A DNA stretch of 63,206 nucleotides from an uncultured Oscillospiraceae bacterium. Its GTDB lineage: Bacteria > Bacillota > Clostridia > Oscillospirales > Oscillospiraceae. Positions 60,133-63,206 of the stretch are shown here, piece after piece. The position numbers and the translations under genes are program-made. Below the pieces are notes generated by a model that ran no database searches, was not told the DNA's origin, and saw only the letters and a program-made list of their open reading frames with translations. The DNA lies in NCBI GenBank assembly GCA_934623575.1, contig CAKTVL010000010.1, positions 1-63,206 of the forward strand, given 5' to 3'. Numbering within the stretch: the stretch's first letter is position 1; every line of letters starts with the position of its first letter.

Positions 60133-60175
60133 GTGGATTCACCTACTCTCCTGCCCAATTAGATAGAATTACTTA

Positions 60176-60724
60176 CTATCCTTCGTCGTCCAGCTTATAC
60201 AGAAGAACAGTAGAATAGCTCTTCCTCAATTGCTTGCTGATTTCCGCTGGGGTATTTTCAACAAGTAAGCTATAGACTTCTCTCGAATATTGCACCCGCA
60301 TATACGTTTTGGATGGCGCTGCTTTTAGTATGTTATGATAGTAAGTGTGGGGAATGGGATCAGTACTGAAGTAGATCCAAAATTGTTTTTTACCGCTTAA
60401 TAGGCCAAAGTCAATGCCAACGTAACGGATATCGCGGTAGTATAGTATTCTTCGGGTAAAGAAGGCGCGAAATACCATTTTATCCGTACATATTTCAGCC
60501 GTAGCTGCCCACTGATAGCGCATGGCAAACAGTGTAGCCAGCAAAATTAAGTAGAGGGCTACCAGAAACAGCGTTATTTGCCGCGCGCCACTAATCAGCA
60601 GAAAACTTGTAAGCGATTCGTGGGTAGCCATAAGCATACACATATAAGTTGCGGGAAAGCTGATCACAAGTAGAATCGATAGTGTAAACGTATATGGCGT
60701 AGCCTTAAACTGCAATTTTTCCAT
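60176..60724 (-). CDS. Two-helix membrane protein with PH-like soluble part
   Basis: A 182-residue protein. Two hydrophobic helices at about 12-36 and 46-68 are followed by a beta-rich domain (RILYYRDIRYVGIDFG, KQFWIYFSTDP) like bacterial PH domains. Weak ribosome site. It lies between two RHS fragments and has low GC; function unknown, possibly an immunity protein. Confidence 0.65.
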   Translation of the reverse strand: MEKLQFKATPYTFTLSILLVISFPATYMCMLMATHESLTSFLLISGARQITLFLVALYLILLATLFAMRYQWAATAEICTDKMVFRAFFTRRILYYRDIRYVGIDFGLLSGKKQFWIYFSTDPIPHTYYHNILKAAPSKTYMRVQYSREVYSLLVENTPAEISKQLRKSYSTVLLYKLDDEG

Positions 60725-60769
60725 TTCTTATCTTGATTTACGGCCAAATGCCTTCGTGAAAACATTTGT

Positions 60770-61164
60770 GGAAATTCAAACGAGCTGTAGGTAACGGACA
60801 TAGGCCCCAGCTCGTCGTAGGTGAAGTGCAGGGACGAATTGCCTGTGGGTGCAGAAATGTTGATCTGCGTCAGCGTATCGCCAAGGTAGGAATAGCTTGT
60901 CCGCGTGGTCTCGCCCGCGTAGACGATCTCGCCGCCGGAGTAGCTGGCATGGTAGACGCCGCTGTCCTTGCCGATTCGGTGCCCGCCGGAGTCATAGCGG
61001 AAGCGGATCATTTCCGTGTCGCCGGAAGCATCGGGGCGAGACATCTGCTTCAACTGGCGGCCGTGCTGCCAACTGTAGCTCCATGTGCCGTCGTCGATCA
61101 GGGTTTGACCGTCGTAACTGTAACTGGTGGTATAGGCGGGAATGGCACAGATTAACCATGCCAT
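60770..61164 (-). pseudogene. RHS-repeat fragment 2
   Basis: Minus strand: TTSYSYDGQTLIDDGTWSYS, MIRFRYDSGGHRIGKDSG, YHASYSGGEIVYAGETTR and SLHFTYDELGPMSVTY are classic RHS/YD repeats (about 115 residues). It begins and ends abruptly: upstream is the end of another gene (61180) and behind SVTY the frame turns into unrelated sequence. The rest of an RHS protein (usually over 1500 residues) is missing. Confidence 0.85.
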
Positions 61165-61179
61165 TCCCGTGTGACTGGA

Positions 61180-61695
61180 TTACAGCTCTTTTTTTCTTCG
61201 GAAAAACTGCCCTATTTTATATTTCCGAGCCAAATAAATCAACAGGAGCAAAAGACATACTTGAAAGATTATTCCAACGATTTTCGCAGGAAGGGTAACT
61301 TGGCGCATGATTTCGTTATATTCTTCGATTGAAAAAATAATATGATCTGCCTTTAAGGCCACAATATATCCACGTCCTGTCTCACGATACTGTTGAGTGG
61401 TAGAAATATCCATGCGGAAGGTTATTGTCTGACCTGCTTCTAATGTTTCCATAGTCGCTGCATCTAATAATCTTCCAACCGAGGAATTTATCAGCAATTC
61501 TCCGCTTGGCTCCTTGACACCGATAGACCAGTATACATTCTCATCGGTGACATTACAGCCAACATTGAAAACGACTGCAGACATTTCAACCGTACTTTGC
61601 TCACTCAGCTTGTCCATCAAAAAAGTTAAAACATTTTGCCCCAGCATGCCAAAGAACAAAAGCACAAAAGCAAAGAAAAGAATATACTTCCTCAT
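61180..61695 (-). CDS. Small membrane protein in the RHS region
   Basis: A 171-residue protein with an N-terminal helix (ILFFAFVLLFFGMLGQNVLTF), an extracytoplasmic beta-rich segment of about 100 residues and a C-terminal helix (VGIIFQVCLLLLLIYLA) with a basic tail. No known motif. Low GC. Candidate immunity protein by setting only. Confidence 0.65.
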   Translation of the reverse strand: MRKYILFFAFVLLFFGMLGQNVLTFLMDKLSEQSTVEMSAVVFNVGCNVTDENVYWSIGVKEPSGELLINSSVGRLLDAATMETLEAGQTITFRMDISTTQQYRETGRGYIVALKADHIIFSIEEYNEIMRQVTLPAKIVGIIFQVCLLLLLIYLARKYKIGQFFRRKKEL

Positions 61696-61753
61696 TAGTA
61701 TGAGCCCACCTTTCCCTTATGCACCGGCTGCAGCTAATTTTGGCATTATCATT

Positions 61754-61822
61754 AGGTGTACGCCACCACCTGCGCACCGCTGCTGGCCACAAGCCCGGTC
61801 ACGTCGCCCTGTGCATCATGAA
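61754..61822 (-). pseudogene. RHS-repeat fragment 3
   Basis: Minus strand: HDAQGDVTGLVASSGAQVVA then YT and TAA; this is the RHS core motif (DxxGxVTGLVxxSGxxVxxYxYD). It directly abuts, in another frame, the 3' end of the gene at 61816-62409. Confidence 0.82.
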
Positions 61823-62409
61823 AGGTACACGGTCTCCCCATTGATCGTCACGGCATAGTTGGCGCCGTATTGTGGCACATACGCCGCAAATATGCTGTCT
61901 GAGGTGTATCCATCGCCGGCTTGCAGCAGTTGAAACACGCTTCCATTTGAATCGGACAGCGCTGGCGGCGTACCCATATAGATAACCACCAGATAGTATT
62001 CAGCGGTGTCCTTGTACTGAAGCAGCTGTATGGCGGCGTCTGTCCCGGAATAAAATCCGCGAATATGGGTGGCGCTCTCACCGCTCAGCTTCCATCCGTC
62101 CTGCGCTTTGGGAAAGATCCGCTCCTGATACTCCCCTGTTTCGCCGGAAATCAGCAGTCCAGTATCTGCTCCATCAATGATATACGAAACGTGGTCGATG
62201 CCTACATACTGCGCAGCTGATTCAGGAGACGCGAAGGTCACAAACGCATTCTCCACAGGCAGTTCACACAAAGCAATATCAGACAAGATAAGCAAGACGG
62301 CTGCGACGATATACAGCATTTTCCGGCGGAGTTTTTTTCTGAAAAGGAGGAAAAAGGCACCTGCAATGCCGATGCTGACAAGTATTCTAAGAATTTGATA
62401 TAGTGACAT
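61816..62409 (-). CDS. Membrane protein in the RHS region
   Basis: A 197-residue protein with two hydrophobic helices at the start (about 5-22 and 31-48) and a soluble, beta-rich rest. AGAGGTAGAG is upstream. Its last codons overlap the start of an RHS relic, so the natural C-terminus may have been changed by the recombination. Function unknown. Confidence 0.65.
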   Translation of the reverse strand: MSLYQILRILVSIGIAGAFFLLFRKKLRRKMLYIVAAVLLILSDIALCELPVENAFVTFASPESAAQYVGIDHVSYIIDGADTGLLISGETGEYQERIFPKAQDGWKLSGESATHIRGFYSGTDAAIQLLQYKDTAEYYLVVIYMGTPPALSDSNGSVFQLLQAGDGYTSDSIFAAYVPQYGANYAVTINGETVYLS

Positions 62410-62535
62410 ACTCTACCTCTACATCTACGGCATTATTTAGCGCTATTTTGCCAAAGCACTACCGAGACCGTCGCCTGTAATGTCTTTTAATGGCCAAAAG
62501 CGAATCTTTCCGAGGAGACGGAATATAAAGTCTGC
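62410..62535 (-). other. Gap between two RHS-region genes
   Basis: 126 bases without a credible gene. The minus strand contains a short frame (about 62455-62520) that ends KDITGDGLGSALAK; it may be the tail of a lost RHS toxin domain, but it has no start and no recognised homology. Confidence 0.35.
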
Positions 62536-63087
62536 TCATGCCGCCCTCCCCCAAAAGAAGCTAACGGCTGCCGCAATCAGATGATATAAATAGATCGCGC
62601 CCATAAGCAGGACACCGACAGCCGTATTCCACCATCGCCACGGCGTATTTGACAAGAGATTCACAATTTGAATGGCAATCGGAAGTATGATCCAAACCAC
62701 AAAACATTCCATGTGATATCTGGCGGTATTCTTCATTCGCTTCGCCACTGCGTCACGGAGCACACCGTCCGGCACATCCTCACGTATTCTGCCCACGAAA
62801 GAGAAGCCGTCACACTCCAGCATCTCTTCGCAATAGGGTCCCATCTCCTCCTTGGCACTGCATGCCGGAGATACCCCATATGCCCCCCATCTTTTGAGGT
62901 CATCCTGTTTGTATACATAGAAGCGTGCTGCCTGCGGAACCGCACTTTCAAAGGAAAACGTATATAGCCCCATTTCACTTTCCACAGACACAAGCTTATA
63001 TCCCTCCCTCGCCCGCCTTTGCAGCATGCGCTCAACGTGACAGGTCAAAAAGGAGGGCATCCACATTGTCCGCCGAATTTGTGCCAT
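62536..63087 (-). CDS. DUF2812-like membrane protein
   Basis: A 183-residue protein: a soluble N-terminal domain (HVERMLQRRAREGYKLVSVE; YTFSFESAVPQAARFYVY) of DUF2812 style, then two helices near the C-terminus (CFVVWIILPIAIQIVNLL; AVGVLLMGAIYLYHLIAAAVSFF). Ribosome site GGGGGGAGCG. Promoter at 63126-63154. DUF2812 proteins usually pair with PadR regulators, not seen here. Confidence 0.7.
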   Translation of the reverse strand: MAQIRRTMWMPSFLTCHVERMLQRRAREGYKLVSVESEMGLYTFSFESAVPQAARFYVYKQDDLKRWGAYGVSPACSAKEEMGPYCEEMLECDGFSFVGRIREDVPDGVLRDAVAKRMKNTARYHMECFVVWIILPIAIQIVNLLSNTPWRWWNTAVGVLLMGAIYLYHLIAAAVSFFWGRAA

Positions 63088-63125
63088 TTAACGCTCCCCC
63101 CGAAGTCTCTGTGCTATTTTACACC

Positions 63126-63154
63126 AGCATACCAGTGCAGCAGAAATTTGTCAA
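63126..63154 (-). promoter_or_regulatory. Promoter of the DUF2812-like gene
   Basis: Minus strand: TTGACA (63149-63154), 17 bp, TATGCT (63126-63131). Confidence 0.7.
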
Positions 63155-63161
63155 CAAAAAG

Positions 63162-63193
63162 CAAAGAACCACGACAGCTGTCGTGGTTCTTTG
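63162..63193. terminator. Perfect 32-base palindrome, terminator of the next unit
   Basis: CAAAGAACCACGACAG and its exact complement join without a loop. On the minus strand it ends in TTTG and lies just before the promoter at 63126-63154, so it probably ends a minus-strand gene beyond the window edge. Confidence 0.75.
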
Positions 63194-63206
63194 TGTTGGC
63201 GCTACC

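Overview
The window looks like a chromosomal segment of a GC-rich, anaerobic, low-motility Clostridia member, most plausibly Oscillospiraceae (Oscillibacter / Flavonifractor / Dysosmobacter-like gut commensals). The grounds are: Firmicute-type AGGAGG ribosome sites and sigma-A promoters with 16-18 bp spacers in a roughly 60% GC sequence; an S-box (SAM-I) riboswitch; a class I c-di-GMP riboswitch; GerMN, YhaM, BioY and ECF proteins; an MsmX-type shared sugar ATPase; and a rubrerythrin. The genus is an inference from gene content and style, not from a marker gene.

Layout. 1-230: tRNA-Gln and tRNA-Lys. 621-3286: a decaying polyamine-type ABC transporter (potABC) with two TAG and one TGA in frame, a homopolymer frameshift and a replaced potC end. 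3337-6708: CCA-adding enzyme, MurC and a YbaK-type deacylase. 6769-17715: maltodextrin region, with an MsmX-like ATPase, a LacI regulator, binding protein, two permeases and MalQ; a shared palindrome (CGGWAACGTTWCCG) sits in the promoters of the ATPase and of lacI. Inside this region lie a GLUG-repeat surface protein, a TudS-like protein, a Nudix hydrolase, a DUF1653 protein and a YgjP-like peptidase. 17736-20262: a c-di-GMP island on the minus strand, with a GGDEF-REC protein whose HD-GYP end has been deleted and frameshifted, an Hpt protein, and a c-di-GMP-I riboswitch that has no protein gene behind it and points into the antisense of malQ.

20359-26064 and onward: uraA behind a leader peptide, U-rich tract and terminator that resemble the enterobacterial pyrBI attenuator; bioY/birA divergent pair; split ChrA pair; AEC transporter; a four-gene minus operon (esterase-acyltransferase fusion, zinc-ribbon membrane protein, HAD phosphatase, MazG). 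29767-41440: PTS-like IIC, class I amidotransferase-like hydrolase, tRNA-Ser, Tag glycosylase, rubrerythrin, YhaM-like nuclease, CstA, glycerate kinase, SpoU methyltransferase, amidohydrolase, cupin, and metK behind a SAM-I riboswitch. 41599-50151: degenerate rhomboid, a dispersed hairpin-rich repeat, a 168-bp MITE-like palindrome, XRE regulator with ABC exporter, FtsH, CoaX with an ECF S-component. 50250-59098: a tandem terminator repeat, a 923-residue surface protein, a ComEA-like/response regulator/histidine kinase/GerMN operon, a DacF-type carboxypeptidase and an RluA-type pseudouridine synthase. 59148-63087: an RHS graveyard, three RHS fragments interleaved with lower-GC orphan genes of immunity-protein character.

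The regulatory sequences are the most informative part of the window: nearly every transcription unit ends in a clear intrinsic hairpin, and three leaders (uraA, metK, the c-di-GMP RNA) carry transcription-attenuation architecture. The pot operon, the HD-GYP domain and the RHS locus show that this stretch of chromosome contains several genes in active decay.
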